DNA from: Bradyrhizobium arachidis
Lineage (GTDB): Bacteria > Pseudomonadota > Alphaproteobacteria > Rhizobiales > Xanthobacteraceae
NCBI RefSeq assembly: GCF_015291705.1
Contig: NZ_CP030050.1
Span: 6,324,001-6,388,000 of the forward strand
Direction of reading: 5' to 3'
Length of the DNA: 64,000 nt
Part shown: positions 28,403 through 37,676 of the stretch, piece after piece
Layout of the letters: each line of letters opens with the position of its first letter
Position numbering within the stretch: position 1 is the first letter of the stretch
The notes under the pieces: model-generated
Seen by the model: only the letters and a program-made list of their open reading frames with translations
What the model was told of the DNA's origin: nothing
Databases searched by the model: none
Made by a program: the position numbers and the translations under genes

Positions 28403-28524
28403 TGGCGACCTCCAAAGTAGAGATGAAAAAACGCCGCCCGCTTAATGTATCGCAGGCGGCGGCTTCCAGCCCCGGGTGGGTTTGCAAAACCCCGGTGCGT
28501 CACGAATAGCATATCCCCATCGTG

Positions 28525-28865
28525 GGGTCTGAGCAAAATTGCTCACTCTGAGGGCTGTAGCCCGGGCGAGTTTAGCCATTCGCTTAGGTGAGCGCCGATC
28601 TCAGCCAGCCGCGCTTCTCTTTCCACGACAGAGCGTAGATGACCATGCGGAAGCATTTCGGCTTGTTCGTGCAGGCTCTTCGCCTCTTCGGCGAGACGTT
28701 CTTCAAGGGATGCGATGTGTGTGAGACCGCGTCGCTGCATGGCGCTGCTCCATTCCTGAGAAGGCGGGAGCGCGTGATGGCGTTCTCATCACCGATAAAA
28801 GCCGTGGGCCACGCGGTGATGGTTTTTGTTAACACCTGTGGCAAGCCAGGGTCTGAGCAAAATTG
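28525..28865. repeat. 17-bp direct repeats flanking a small gene
   Basis: GGGTCTGAGCAAAATTG occurs at 28525-28541 and again at 28849-28865, bracketing the small gene at 28543-28740. The left copy continues into a dyad (TGAGCAA-AA-TTGCTCA). The repeats may be remnants of a small mobile insertion or recombination sites. Confidence 0.7.
28543..28740 (-). CDS. Small helical hypothetical protein
   Basis: The frame gives 65 residues, starting MQRRGLTHIASLEERLAEEA. The first 50 are amphipathic and likely form one long coiled coil (LAEEAKSLHEQAEML). GGAATGGAG lies upstream of the ATG at 28740. Similar short coiled-coil proteins are common in rhizobial accessory DNA, from general knowledge. Function unknown. 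Confidence 0.55.
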   Translation of the reverse strand: MQRRGLTHIASLEERLAEEAKSLHEQAEMLPHGHLRSVVEREARLAEIGAHLSEWLNSPGLQPSE

Positions 28866-28940
28866 ACCAGCGCATCAACAAAGCAGACTAGGCCACTCCC
28901 CAAACCAAATTAGGCCACTGCGGTCGGAAACAAGGAGCCC

Positions 28941-29070
28941 TTGGGATCGGAGGTCGACTTTGGGTCAACCTGCGAAGAACTCAGGTTGAGCAAATCTGGT
29001 CCGCTCCGGGTCAACGAACGGACTACCGACCGCCGAGGCGCATACTTCGCCGATGGGCCAACAGGCGACA
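28941..29070. repeat. Degenerate dispersed repeat, copy 1
   Basis: This segment shares TGCGAAGAACTCAG, GAGCAAATC and GTCCGCT blocks, in the same order, with 53245-53350, and both end near GATGGGCCAA. Neither copy has a convincing gene. They are probably relics of one repeated element. Confidence 0.6.
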
Positions 29071-29095
29071 TTAGATGCCGCCGACTGAGGCGGCC

Positions 29096-29338
29096 TTACG
29101 GTCTGCGGACGATCTTAAAGGCGAACTCGACTTCCATCACAGGGCCGCTTTTATCGCGGACGGCGATTGCCATTTGATGGATTTGCGAGCTGTTGAAACT
29201 TGCCATGCTATCCCATGCAAGTCCCGCCAGAGCGCGGGCCGCCTCTCTTTGCACTGCGATCATGTCGCGCAAGTCCAGCCCTTCTTCATCGAGGATGAGG
29301 TTTTCCCCATCGCGGAAGTCGAAGAAATAGAGGCCCAT
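29096..29338 (-). CDS. DUF6894-like small protein
   Basis: This 80-aa protein begins MGLYFFDFRDGENLILDEEG, then continues with a helix REAARALAGLAWDSM and a final strand AVRDKSGPVMEVEFAF. This is the layout of the DUF6894 family, which is abundant in Bradyrhizobium. Function unknown. The ATG at 29338 begins the homologous part; the longer frame to 29449 is not supported. Confidence 0.75.
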   Translation of the reverse strand: MGLYFFDFRDGENLILDEEGLDLRDMIAVQREAARALAGLAWDSMASFNSSQIHQMAIAVRDKSGPVMEVEFAFKIVRRP

Positions 29339-29510
29339 TCGGCACTCCCAACGCAGGCGGGAGCGCGCCGCGTCTCTCAGCCACCGACGCCTACGGTCAG
29401 AGCCCCGGCCGGTGATGCGGGAAATCTGTAACAGCAACTTCTGTTCCAAAAATTGTAAAGGAGGTGGAACCTAGATTAACCTATGTTGGTTAAACAGGCA
29501 TGCCCACGCA

Positions 29511-29735
29511 ATGAATGCCGAAATGTTCGCGCGTGCTTCCGCAGCGATTGAGGAGGCTAGACGGCTAGCGGCTGAAAACAGCAGATGGCAGACCGAACTT
29601 CTCTACAATCTACGGCGCATGGCTACTCGGACGTGCTTTCATCCCCGGAGCCTGACATTCTATTCGCCACTGGACTTTCCCGAACTGAAGCTGCCCTATC
29701 AGCCATTTCCAAGCGAAACCGATAGTCCGGCATAG
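29511..29735 (+). CDS. Short hypothetical protein, uncertain
   Basis: The first 27 residues (MNAEMFARASAAIEEARRLA...) look like a coding amphipathic helix. The rest overlaps the opposite-strand frame at 29623-29874 and reads less like protein. It may be a truncated gene. AGGAGGTGG lies about 50 bp upstream and is too far to serve as a ribosome binding site. Confidence 0.3.
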   Translation: MNAEMFARASAAIEEARRLAAENSRWQTELLYNLRRMATRTCFHPRSLTFYSPLDFPELKLPYQPFPSETDSPA

Positions 29736-29874
29736 CGCGTAGCACCCTCAGCGTGGCCCTAACGCGCCGGGCGGCCCTGTATGCTCTCTCTAGATTTTCG
29801 CGAGCCTGTTTCCGCGTAACTTGGCACTCGCGGATGGCTTTGTCAGCTCGCCGAAAAAGCGGATCATCTTGCAT
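29623..29874 (-). CDS. Small basic helical protein, uncertain
   Basis: From the ATG at 29874 this frame gives 83 residues rich in Arg, Ala and Glu, with a continuous helix (DKAIRECQVTRKQARENLE). A longer frame starts at 29931. It overlaps the frame at 29511-29735 on the other strand, so only one of them is likely real. Composition favours this one. Confidence 0.4.
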   Translation of the reverse strand: MQDDPLFRRADKAIRECQVTRKQARENLERAYRAARRVRATLRVLRAMPDYRFRLEMADRAASVRESPVANRMSGSGDESTSE

Positions 29875-29939
29875 CGGACTGAAAAGCACGGCGTTCTGCT
29901 TCGTTCCTAAACGAAAAAGCGCCTGTCCCAAACACAGCC

Positions 29940-30392
29940 CCTAAATGTCGGCGTTGGGTCACATGTGGGCGTCGCGACCACATTCCTCCTATGTCTGTTC
30001 ATGCGCCCAAGCCGACGCGGGAGCGCAAAACCAGAGAGGCAGCAAGGGCCGGAACGGGCAGCGGCCAATATCGCTTTAGATCGAAAGATCTAACGAGCTA
30101 TCTGAGCATCAGTTATAGAATTTGGCAGCGCTCGGAATCACCGCGTTGAAGTCATTGCTGTTCGGCGCGGCGGCGAACTGACGGGGAACGCAACGGGTAA
30201 TTCAGTCTTCGCGCGTTGTTGATTTTTCGCACCTCGCGCTTGACGAACCATACTCATTGAATCATTTTCGATTAGTCACGACGCGGATGCGTTGAGGCGT
30301 ACGGGCCGGATGGCCTTAGCCGCAGGACGAAAGCGGCGCGCGGCGGCCGGATGGCTGCAAATCCCCTCAACACCATCATCAGGTCACCCGCC
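29940..30392. other. Intergenic region upstream of the AlpA-like gene
   Basis: No gene was recognised in this 450-bp gap. Short G/C-rich and A/T-rich blocks alternate. The promoter of the AlpA-like gene and the replication gene should be near its right end. Confidence 0.4.
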
Positions 30393-30665
30393 ATGACATC
30401 AACGGTCTTGCTCGTTGACGCGAGCACGCACGCGACCTTCGCGCCCAGCGACATTCTCGTTAATTCCAAGGCAGCCAGGACAATGCTCGGGAACATCTCG
30501 CACGCGACGCTGCATTGCTGGCAGCACGGTCTACACCATCGCACGCGCAACAGGATCATCCCCCCGCTGGCGGACTTCCCCGCCCCAGTCATGATCAGCG
30601 GTCGGCGCTACTGGCGTAGGTCCGATCTTGAAAAATTCATCAACGACCGCGCCAGCGCCGCCTGA
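30393..30665 (+). CDS. AlpA-like / helix-turn-helix DNA-binding protein
   Basis: This 90-aa protein ends with FPAPVMISGRRYWRRSDLEKFI, the wing and final helix of AlpA/MerR-type excisionase-like proteins. An upstream helix region (ISHATLHCWQHG) fits the recognition helix. Such proteins regulate excision in P4-like elements. It precedes the VapE-type gene, and a perfect hairpin at 30676-30706 separates the two. The ATG at 30393 is chosen because the protein-like region starts there. Confidence 0.65.
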   Translation: MTSTVLLVDASTHATFAPSDILVNSKAARTMLGNISHATLHCWQHGLHHRTRNRIIPPLADFPAPVMISGRRYWRRSDLEKFINDRASAA

Positions 30666-30675
30666 AAACGAAAGA

Positions 30676-30706
30676 GGCCCGCGTGGTGTCGCGAACCACG
30701 CGGGCC
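30676..30706 (+). terminator. Strong hairpin after the AlpA-like gene
   Basis: Perfect 12-bp arms GGCCCGCGTGGT and ACCACGCGGGCC enclose a 7-nt loop, 11 nt after the stop codon. No T-run follows, so it may be a Rho-assisted terminator or an mRNA-stabilising or processing element. Confidence 0.6.
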
Positions 30707-30755
30707 TAGCCTTCTGACCAATCCCCGAACTTCCGCTGAAGAAAGAACAGGCACT

Positions 30756-32963
30756 ATGCTTATAAGCTCGCCCGCCGAATTGATCAAGCGTCGCCCGTCG
30801 CCGATCCGTGTCTTTGACAGCGGGCCACTACCTCAGGTCTCTTTTACCTACTTTGCGCGTAACAACGATGCTCAAGGCACGAGATATCACAATGACTGGC
30901 CCGCGCTTTGCGCTTGGATAGAACAGAGCGCACCAACCGCAACGACTAAAGACGAGCTTCCGCTAATCAAGCTTGCAACATTCGCGAACAACTATCGTAG
31001 CAATGCCAGCATTGAAGCGATCTACGGAATTGAATGCGATTACGATGCAGAATTGATGCAGCCACAAGAGGCCCAATTCCGATTGACTGCGGCAAACATC
31101 ATCGCGTTTATCTACACCAGCCCGTCACACACACCGGAAAAGCCTAGGTGGCGTGTAATTGCACCAACATCGAAACCGCGCGGCGTATCCGATCGACATA
31201 ATTTAGTTGGACGGATCAACGGCATTTTAAGCGGTGTTCTCGCCCACGAAAGCTTTACGGATAGCCAATCCTACTATGTCGGACGGCTAATCAACGGCCA
31301 GCCCATTCAATGCTTCCGCGTGAACGGAACCCGCTATATCGACACGGTTGACTGCGTGATGATCGCGCCAGCGAAAGCTAACGGATCGACCGGACGCAAA
31401 CCGCTCGGCACAGATCGCGCGCCGGATTTCCAACTGGCAACGATCGCTTTAAACAGCCTTGATGTAAATTGTGACCGCAATGAATGGCGCGACATAAGCT
31501 TTGCTTTTCGTCACGCCGTAACCGGCCTCGTTCATGACAAGGCCGCTCGTCTAGTTTGGGACGTATGGAATACAGGCTTTTCCAAACCGAACGAACCGGG
31601 CGCAAACGATAAGCAATGGCGATCCGCTGACAACGGAACGAATTTTGGTTGGTCCTACCTCCGACATCAAGCAATCAAAAGCGGAAACCTTACTGACGAT
31701 CAGCGCGCCCGAATGACGCTTGGCGGTCCATCACCATTGCTCACCGCGCCACCTACGCCGGAAACATCGCAACTCTCAATCTTTGATCAGTCCTATAATG
31801 GCCCCTTGGCATCGTCCGCTGTTTCAACAGCGCTCGCCACGTACATCAGGCAGCATCTTCCGATCGCTTTCGACACGTTCAAACACCGCATGGTCAAACG
31901 CCAAGCGATGCCGTGGGACAACGAACCAACCAAGAAATACCCCGCGCTTTGGGGCGATGTGGATGACGCGTATTTGCAGAGTTGGTTTCACCATCTTGCG
32001 CTCAAACCGACAACGGAAGCGGTCCGCAACGCCTCGACCATTGCAGCCCATCGCAACAAATTCAATCCTGTGGTGGATTATCTGAACTCGCTGCAATGGG
32101 ACGGCGTTTCCCGCATCAACGATTTGTTCGTGACGTACTTCAATGCGACAAACGAAGCATTCGCGCGCATCGTCGGATCAAAATTTCTGATCAGCATGGT
32201 TGCACGCGCATGCAATCCCGGTTGCAAGGTCGATACTGTTGTCATTTTTGAAGGCGAACAAGGCAAACTAAAATCGACCGCGCTAAACGTTCTCGCTGGC
32301 GACGAATATTTTAGCGATGGATTGCCGGACATCCACCACAAAGATGCCGCCGACCATTTGCAAGGCCTATGGCTTGTCGAGATCGGCGAAATGGCTGCCG
32401 TCAAACGCTCTGACATCGCGGATGTGAACCGCTTCCTTACAACACGCATTGATAAATTTCGCCCCTCATATGGACGGCACACGATCGAAAGCCCACGGAC
32501 AAGCGTCTTTGCCGCAACGACCAATGCGGATGCCTATCTAAAAGACCCTACCGGCGCACGGCGGTTTTGGCCGATCGCTGTAGGCAACACGATCAATCTG
32601 GACGGCTTGCGGCGTGATCGCGATCAACTCTTTGCAGAAGCGGTCAGCCGATATCGACAAGGCGAACCGCATTGGCTTAACGATGCAGAATACGAAATTG
32701 CCAAGCACGAGACATCCCAACGTCAGGAAGACATGCACCCGTGGCACAACGTCGTTACCGCGCATCTTGAGTTCAAGAACATCGTCTACGTTGACAGAAT
32801 TCTTTCCGACATCCTGAAACTCAGCACCGATAAGCAAACCAAGAGCAGCGAAATGGAAGTCGCGAAGATCATCCGCTCGACTAAGCAGTTCAAACGAGGG
32901 GAAGATCACAACCGCAAACGATGTTGGAAACGAATTGCACCAATGCCGATGGTCGGTCAGTGA
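30756..32963 (+). CDS. VapE-type primase/helicase of the integrative element
   Basis: This 735-aa protein has an N-terminal primase-like region (residues ~25-170, with YGIECDYDAELMQ and PRWRVIAPTSKP). A C-terminal virulence-associated E (VirE, PF05272-type) P-loop NTPase domain begins around residue 440 (FNPVVDYLNSLQWDGVSRI). The Walker A is FEGEQGKLKSTALN (~500) and the Walker B LVEIGEM (~540). PTGARRFWPIAVG is the final signature. Such proteins replicate excised phage satellites and integrative elements. GC is lower than in the backbone. Confidence 0.88.
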   Translation: MLISSPAELIKRRPSPIRVFDSGPLPQVSFTYFARNNDAQGTRYHNDWPALCAWIEQSAPTATTKDELPLIKLATFANNYRSNASIEAIYGIECDYDAELMQPQEAQFRLTAANIIAFIYTSPSHTPEKPRWRVIAPTSKPRGVSDRHNLVGRINGILSGVLAHESFTDSQSYYVGRLINGQPIQCFRVNGTRYIDTVDCVMIAPAKANGSTGRKPLGTDRAPDFQLATIALNSLDVNCDRNEWRDISFAFRHAVTGLVHDKAARLVWDVWNTGFSKPNEPGANDKQWRSADNGTNFGWSYLRHQAIKSGNLTDDQRARMTLGGPSPLLTAPPTPETSQLSIFDQSYNGPLASSAVSTALATYIRQHLPIAFDTFKHRMVKRQAMPWDNEPTKKYPALWGDVDDAYLQSWFHHLALKPTTEAVRNASTIAAHRNKFNPVVDYLNSLQWDGVSRINDLFVTYFNATNEAFARIVGSKFLISMVARACNPGCKVDTVVIFEGEQGKLKSTALNVLAGDEYFSDGLPDIHHKDAADHLQGLWLVEIGEMAAVKRSDIADVNRFLTTRIDKFRPSYGRHTIESPRTSVFAATTNADAYLKDPTGARRFWPIAVGNTINLDGLRRDRDQLFAEAVSRYRQGEPHWLNDAEYEIAKHETSQRQEDMHPWHNVVTAHLEFKNIVYVDRILSDILKLSTDKQTKSSEMEVAKIIRSTKQFKRGEDHNRKRCWKRIAPMPMVGQ

Positions 32964-33450
32964 CCGAAAGCGGACCTATTATGCTCAATCCGAGTTCTTC
33001 GCTTTTTGACCCTAATGTATGGTCCGGCCGTGGGGTGCAAGAAGATTTCGACGATCCGGTAGATGCGGTCTTGCATCAATGTATCCGGCCTCTGTTTGGA
33101 GCGCAGTGCTCCGGGCCATCATGGATATCAGCGCGCATGTGATCTGGTTAGCGGACAGGCCTCGACCGGGCCATTTGGGTCACCAGGGTTCACATGTGCC
33201 GGGAAGACCGATTCTCCATCGTCGTCTCATCCTCTCGCAGACCTCGGCGGGTAAGGGTTGTTACGTCATCGATAGCTCCTCACTTCGCGCTGTTCCTTCG
33301 TTCGTGCCTGGCGGCCGTTCCTTCGTCCCGGCCTGCGCGCGCAGACGCGCCGCGCGCAAGGGGCCGTCAAAGCCGGCCGTCGTGCTGTCCTGACGTCTTG
33401 CTCTCCTGCTGCCAGGCTGCGCCTTGACGGCCCCGCGCACGGCGCGAGGA
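32964..33450. other. Gap between VapE gene and IS110 transposase
   Basis: No gene was recognised. The left end of the IS110 element should be in the right-hand part. Frames here are short and lack protein-like composition. IS110 elements have no long terminal inverted repeats, so the edge cannot be placed by eye. Confidence 0.4.
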
Positions 33451-34515
33451 TCAAGCAGGTCGGGACACCGTCTCCTCCATCTTGACGCACGCGAAGGCGC
33501 GTCCCTTGTTGAGGACCGCCCAGGCGATCCGGGCGAGCTTGTTGGCGAGCGCAATCGCCAGCACGTTGTGGTGCAATCGCTTCTTGGCGGCTTCGATCCA
33601 AGAGTTGAGGCCATAGCGCTCCCAGCACTTGACCTTTACCAGAACAACCCACGCGGCTTGCACGAACAGCGCGCGCAGGTAGCGATTACCGCGCCTTGAT
33701 ATACTGCCGAGGATCGTGCGGTCGCCGGTCGATATCTGCTTCGGAACAAGTCCAAGCCAGGCGCCGAAGTCGCGGCCTTTCGAGAACACGTCTCCGGTGC
33801 CGATCGCAGCCACCATTGCGCTCGAGATGATTGGGCCAATGCCAGGCACCGTCATCAGTCGCTGGCAGGCCCTATCTTGACGGGCTAGTGTTTCGATCTC
33901 GCCAGATAGACCCTCGATACGCTCATCCAGCCGGCGCCAGTCTTCCGCCAGACCCTCGATGATGGGCAACATGCGAGGCGAGAGCACATCAGTGCGTGTT
34001 GCCAAGATACCTGGCAACTCGAACCGCAGGGAATGCGGGCCTTGCCGCACGGCGATGCCCCGTTCCAGCAGGAACGCACGGATCTGATTGATCGCGCCGG
34101 TACGCTGACCGACCAATCGATCGCGGACGCGGTGCAGTGCCTGAAGGTCGAGCTGATCGGCGGTCTTGGTCGCGACGAACTTCATGGTCGGGCGTTGGAC
34201 AGCCTCGGCGATGGCTTCCGCATCTCGGAAGTCATTCTTCTGTCCCTTCGAATACGGGCGCACGTATTTCGCTGGCATCAGGCGGGCGTCGTGGCCAAGT
34301 ACTTGGAGTTTGCGGCTGAGATGATGGGCGCCTACGCAGGCCTCCATACCGATCAAGCACGGCGGCAGGTTGGCGAGCCGCGTTTCCACCTGGCCGCGCG
34401 ACCACTTCTGCCGCAGCACGATGGCACCGCGGTGATCCTGACCCACGATGTGGAACGAGTTTTTGCCGATGTCGATGCCGATCACGGCGATCGCCGCGTT
34501 GAGTTTCTGAGACAT
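33451..34515 (-). mobile_element. IS110-family transposase gene
   Basis: This 354-aa DEDD transposase begins with VIGIDIGKNSFHIV (first Asp), then GMEACVGAHH (Glu), then the conserved Asp pair of KNDFRDAEAIAEA. The C-terminal domain carries VPGIGPIISSAM, the IS110/IS116 signature. It appears intact, from the ATG at 34515. IS110 elements move with a structured guide RNA encoded beside the transposase; such an RNA would be expected in the flanking non-coding ends. It interrupts the element between the VapE gene and the Crp/Fnr-type regulator. Confidence 0.93.
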
Positions 34516-34648
34516 GGCGTGCTCCTTGTCTTGAGCGCCCCTTGCCAGCTTCTCGTGCTGGCAGGGCCGGAGCACGGCCGGACCATCCCATTAACGGACG
34601 TCGCCACTTGAGCACAACGCGTCATTGGCGCGGTTCGTGGTAAAGCGC

Positions 34649-35389
34649 TTAGCCGACGGAAGGGGTATGTTTCCGTTTTAACCGCCTGTGCTTGCGCGGG
34701 GCATCTAGTTCTGTCAGGCCAGCGGCATTCAGAATGACGATTTGGCGTTGCCTTGAGTCATCCAAGAACTTCAGGTGACCCTTCCGCTCCAATGCGCCAA
34801 ACATACGTGACACCGTCTCCAAGGTGAGGCCAAGATAGTCCGCAATGTCACGGCGGCCCATTGGAAGGGCGATGACACCTGCTGATGTCAGGCGGCCATT
34901 CATCTCGAGAAGAAACGCTGCCACGCGTTCTCGCGCAGTGGTGCACCCCAAAAGGAGTATGTGATTCTCGACGTGCCGAAGATTGGCCGTCGTCATGGTC
35001 AGGAGGCTCAGAATCAGTCCAGGGTCGGACTTGGCCACCCGTTCCAGGCTTTGGCGTTTAACAAGGCGAACTGTAGTGTCGACGATGGCTTCGGCTGTGA
35101 ACCGATGGAAATCGCCGTTGTCGAGACCGAAGATATCGCCAGGCAAGTGAAACGCCCCAATCTGGCGGCGACCGTCAGATAACAGCTTGTAGGTCCGAAC
35201 CGCGCCTTCAATCACCTGATAGATATAGTCCGCAGGCTCCGCTTCTCCGAAAATCTCGGTACCCCGGCCATATTTGAACTCGCCTGAACTGACTTGTGCA
35301 TGAGACAGGTCACCGAGCTCGCCAACAAGTCGAGGCTTTATATTGGGGTCGGTACTGAGGTTTATAAACATAAAGATCCCCAATCCCAT
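34649..35389 (-). CDS. Crp/Fnr-family regulator, FixK-like
   Basis: This 246-aa protein has a cyclic-nucleotide-binding-like beta-roll (residues ~40-150) and a C-terminal HTH GRRDIADYLGLTLETVSR, whose LETVSR recognition helix matches FixK/FnrN. The N-terminal Cys cluster of oxygen-sensing FnrN is missing, so it is FixK-type. Such regulators bind TTGAT-N4-ATCAA and switch on microaerobic genes. Its promoter region has a palindrome at 35448-35468 and a FixK box at 35617. A start at 35371 is also possible. Confidence 0.88.
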   Translation of the reverse strand: MGLGIFMFINLSTDPNIKPRLVGELGDLSHAQVSSGEFKYGRGTEIFGEAEPADYIYQVIEGAVRTYKLLSDGRRQIGAFHLPGDIFGLDNGDFHRFTAEAIVDTTVRLVKRQSLERVAKSDPGLILSLLTMTTANLRHVENHILLLGCTTARERVAAFLLEMNGRLTSAGVIALPMGRRDIADYLGLTLETVSRMFGALERKGHLKFLDDSRQRQIVILNAAGLTELDAPRKHRRLKRKHTPSVG

Positions 35390-35447
35390 ACTGGTGCGGT
35401 ATGAACCGCAGGTGGCGGCGATTGTGACACGCTACCTTAGTATGGTG

Positions 35448-35468
35448 TATTGCCCCCTTGGGGCAATA
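35448..35468. promoter_or_regulatory. Perfect 9-bp inverted repeat upstream of the FixK-like gene
   Basis: Arms TATTGCCCC and GGGGCAATA enclose a 3-nt spacer, about 60-80 bp upstream of the regulator's start. This may be an operator or a hairpin in the leader. It does not match the FixK box. Confidence 0.55.
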
Positions 35469-35616
35469 GCCTTGACCGCTGTCGATGAAGTAAGGCGACG
35501 TCTGCCCTGGGTGGACCATTGCCACACCGTTCGCCTGCCGCGCGATTCAAGCGCCTCCCGCGCGGCGGCTCTTGGCGCCGATTTGAGCAATTCACCCTTT
35601 AGGCGCAACATTTCCG

Positions 35617-35630
35617 TTGATTTGAATCAA
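35617..35630. promoter_or_regulatory. FixK/FNR box
   Basis: TTGATTTGAATCAA is a perfect match to the TTGAT-N4-ATCAA consensus. It lies 33 bp before the small gene at 35664 and about 230 bp upstream of the divergent regulator gene. It most likely drives the small gene, and the regulator may act on it. Confidence 0.8.
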
Positions 35631-35663
35631 GGGTCCCCGATTGGCTAGTTGATTTCTTGCGCC

Positions 35664-35804
35664 ATGATTGACGAAGAGCCCCGCCAGCCTAAGAAAGAAA
35701 CGGAAACCAAGCCGCCGCGTCTCGAAGAGATTCGGCAGAACCTTGAGGTCTACGTGAACGATCTGCGGGCGATCATCGAGAGACTTCGCAAGAAGCTCAA
35801 TTGA
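35664..35804 (+). CDS. Small charged protein under a FixK box
   Basis: The frame encodes 46 residues, from MIDEEPRQPKKETETKPPRL to a helix with DLRAIIERLRKKLN. It is highly charged, with an N-terminal disordered half and a C-terminal amphipathic helix. The FixK box at 35617-35630 is placed well for activating its promoter. No strong SD precedes the ATG. Function unknown; it may be a low-oxygen-induced small protein. Confidence 0.6.
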   Translation: MIDEEPRQPKKETETKPPRLEEIRQNLEVYVNDLRAIIERLRKKLN

Positions 35805-36039
35805 GCCAAATTGCCTGATCGAAATTCTGCGCAACTTCTTGTCGGGCTGCGCATCAAAAAGGCGTGGTGTTTCCGCTTCGCTCGTTAATTGTAGGCAAGA
35901 TCAAGTCACGTCCGCAGTTGGCCCTTGGCGGGCCTCCGGCTTCGAAACCGCGATGTCTGCTTTCGGAGGTGAAACAGACGCCCCCGTTCGGACGGGACGG
36001 GGCTTCGCTCGCTAGCCGATAATTTCCATTTCTCCACCC

Positions 36040-36245
36040 ACCCCACCGCCAAACACCACCCCACCACCAGTTCCTATAGAGTACCCAAGCGCTATAGGTA
36101 AAATTATGGAATTACATAATTCCTCCTGCTCTCTTTACTCTCCTAACTAATAGGTGGTGGAGGTAGTGGAGAGGCTGCAAAAACAGCGCATTGCAGTTCA
36201 CCACCTATACCACCGCCGTCCAAAGGCGGTGTTGAGCACAAATGC
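36040..36245. other. Structured AT-rich region, candidate origin or transfer/regulatory site of the element
   Basis: The region has inverted blocks CCACCACC (36061) and GGTGGTGG (36153), a 9-bp pair TAGGTGGTG (36151) / CACCACCTA (36199), two CTATAG copies (36074, 36092), and the palindrome GGAATTA-CA-TAATTCC (36108-36123). It is AT-rich in the centre and carries no gene. The whole gap from 35805 to 36580 is otherwise non-coding. The dense symmetry suggests a replication or protein-binding site used by the VapE-type protein; this is inference. Confidence 0.45.
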
Positions 36246-36580
36246 CCGTCCGATCACGCGACGGTCGGTTGCGTCGATAAACATCCCCCATTCGTTACCC
36301 GCGTAAGCCCGTCATCACGCAAACGCTGCGACTGAAGTGCTTTGCGTGGTCGCGCTCTCAGATTGCTGAACCGATGCTCCTTTCCTAGCGCGTCACCACC
36401 ATCACCACCGCAATAAACACCGCTTGACCATCGCAAGTACATCGCAATATTCACCGCAAAACTCAGGTCAACAGAGGCATTAACGAGCCCAAGACGTTGC
36501 CGCTTCGCACGCCGCGCTGATGGCCGTCGATCCGGCAACAAGCGCAAATGCCCATCTGAGGGCGCGCGCAATGGCATTAT

Positions 36581-37252
36581 GTGACAGCGCTGACCGGCCG
36601 GCAAGCCATCGCGATTGACGACAACACGCCGTATGAGACAACGGCCGCATTGATCGAATCCGGTGCACTGGCGGCCGTGAGCGATCGTGCACGCGATGCC
36701 GCGACCACACGCTATATGGCTCAACGTCTAATCGCAAAATCTGGATCAACCGCAGCGCACCAGATCGCGCCCACTTATGGACGCCCTCTCGCAACCGGAC
36801 CGGACCACCGTGCCGCGCGCGAAGCCGCCACGCGCGAACTCGATAAATTGAGCGCAACCGCCGATGCCTGTTGCGAGTGTGTGCGATGTTCTATCGACCG
36901 CGACGAATTTGTCACCGCACGATATCTACAAAACGCTCGATCGCAAATAACAGCGCAATGGCCGGGCAAAAAGCATTGCCCGGGCACCGTCATCAGTGAT
37001 CAACGTGAAGGTTTTGCAATGAGAAGCGAGCGCCGTCCAGATTTTCCGCGCGGGGTGGTGCTGCCAGCGACGCCGGAGATGGACGCCGCGACGCTTCAAA
37101 ATTCCTTCGTGCGGTCGCGCGCGGTCTTGTCGCGATGGAGAGTGGTGGAAAACTTCCCGGTTGCGACGCGTCGCGGCAATGTGTGGTGGACATCTGTATC
37201 GGAGGTTGCACAGTTCTGCGACCGTAAGCAGATCAAGGTGATTTGGGTTTAG
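36581..37252 (+). CDS. Hypothetical protein of the integrative element
   Basis: A GTG at 36581 opens a 223-residue frame. The N-terminal part is Ala/Thr-rich (NTPYETTAALIESGALAAV). The C-terminal 77 residues begin at an internal ATG at 37019 (MRSERRPDFPRGVVLPATPE) and have a more convincing DNA-binding-like character (VWWTSVSEVAQFCDR). It precedes a DUF5681 gene by 4 bp. The true start may be 37019. No family was recognised. Confidence 0.45.
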   Translation: MTALTGRQAIAIDDNTPYETTAALIESGALAAVSDRARDAATTRYMAQRLIAKSGSTAAHQIAPTYGRPLATGPDHRAAREAATRELDKLSATADACCECVRCSIDRDEFVTARYLQNARSQITAQWPGKKHCPGTVISDQREGFAMRSERRPDFPRGVVLPATPEMDAATLQNSFVRSRAVLSRWRVVENFPVATRRGNVWWTSVSEVAQFCDRKQIKVIWV

Positions 37253-37256
37253 GATC

Positions 37257-37676
37257 ATGAGCAACGTCATGCCGATGCCAACCGATGTTAACGGCCGCGA
37301 TGGCAAGGGTAGGTTTGCCAGCGGCTCCGGCAATATCGGAAGGCCCCGTGGCGCGAAATCGCGACATGCCCGAGATCTATCTGCACTCGTAAGAGCCCTT
37401 TCAAATCGTGCTTATGAAGCCCTGGCAGGGGCGATCGACAAGAGAGAGCGTTGGGCAATCGAACTCTATTTCAAACTTAGTCTTCCACACGGTCTCACGA
37501 TGGAAATGCACGGGACCACCATTGAAGATATCGAGACCGCAACGGCCGACGGAGATATCTCATTCGAGCAAGCGAAGGCGCTGATTGCAAACAAGAGGGA
37601 CGGCAAGGCAATCAACGAACTCGATGAACACCGCGCAATGATGAAAGAGATTTTGGAGAAGTTGCCAAAGCGATGA
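37257..37676 (+). CDS. DUF5681-domain protein
   Basis: This 139-aa protein has the DUF5681 signature GRFASGSGNIGRPRGAKSR at residues ~18-36. Such proteins are often found near phage or satellite packaging genes and may bind DNA. The stop overlaps the next gene's ATG (ATGA), indicating coupled translation. It is the second of four genes on the plus strand. Confidence 0.7.
   Translation: MSNVMPMPTDVNGRDGKGRFASGSGNIGRPRGAKSRHARDLSALVRALSNRAYEALAGAIDKRERWAIELYFKLSLPHGLTMEMHGTTIEDIETATADGDISFEQAKALIANKRDGKAINELDEHRAMMKEILEKLPKR

Noticed and set aside
33019..33427. Several short frames between the VapE gene and the IS110
   Set aside because: All overlap each other in different frames with arginine-rich, low-complexity products and none has a good start.
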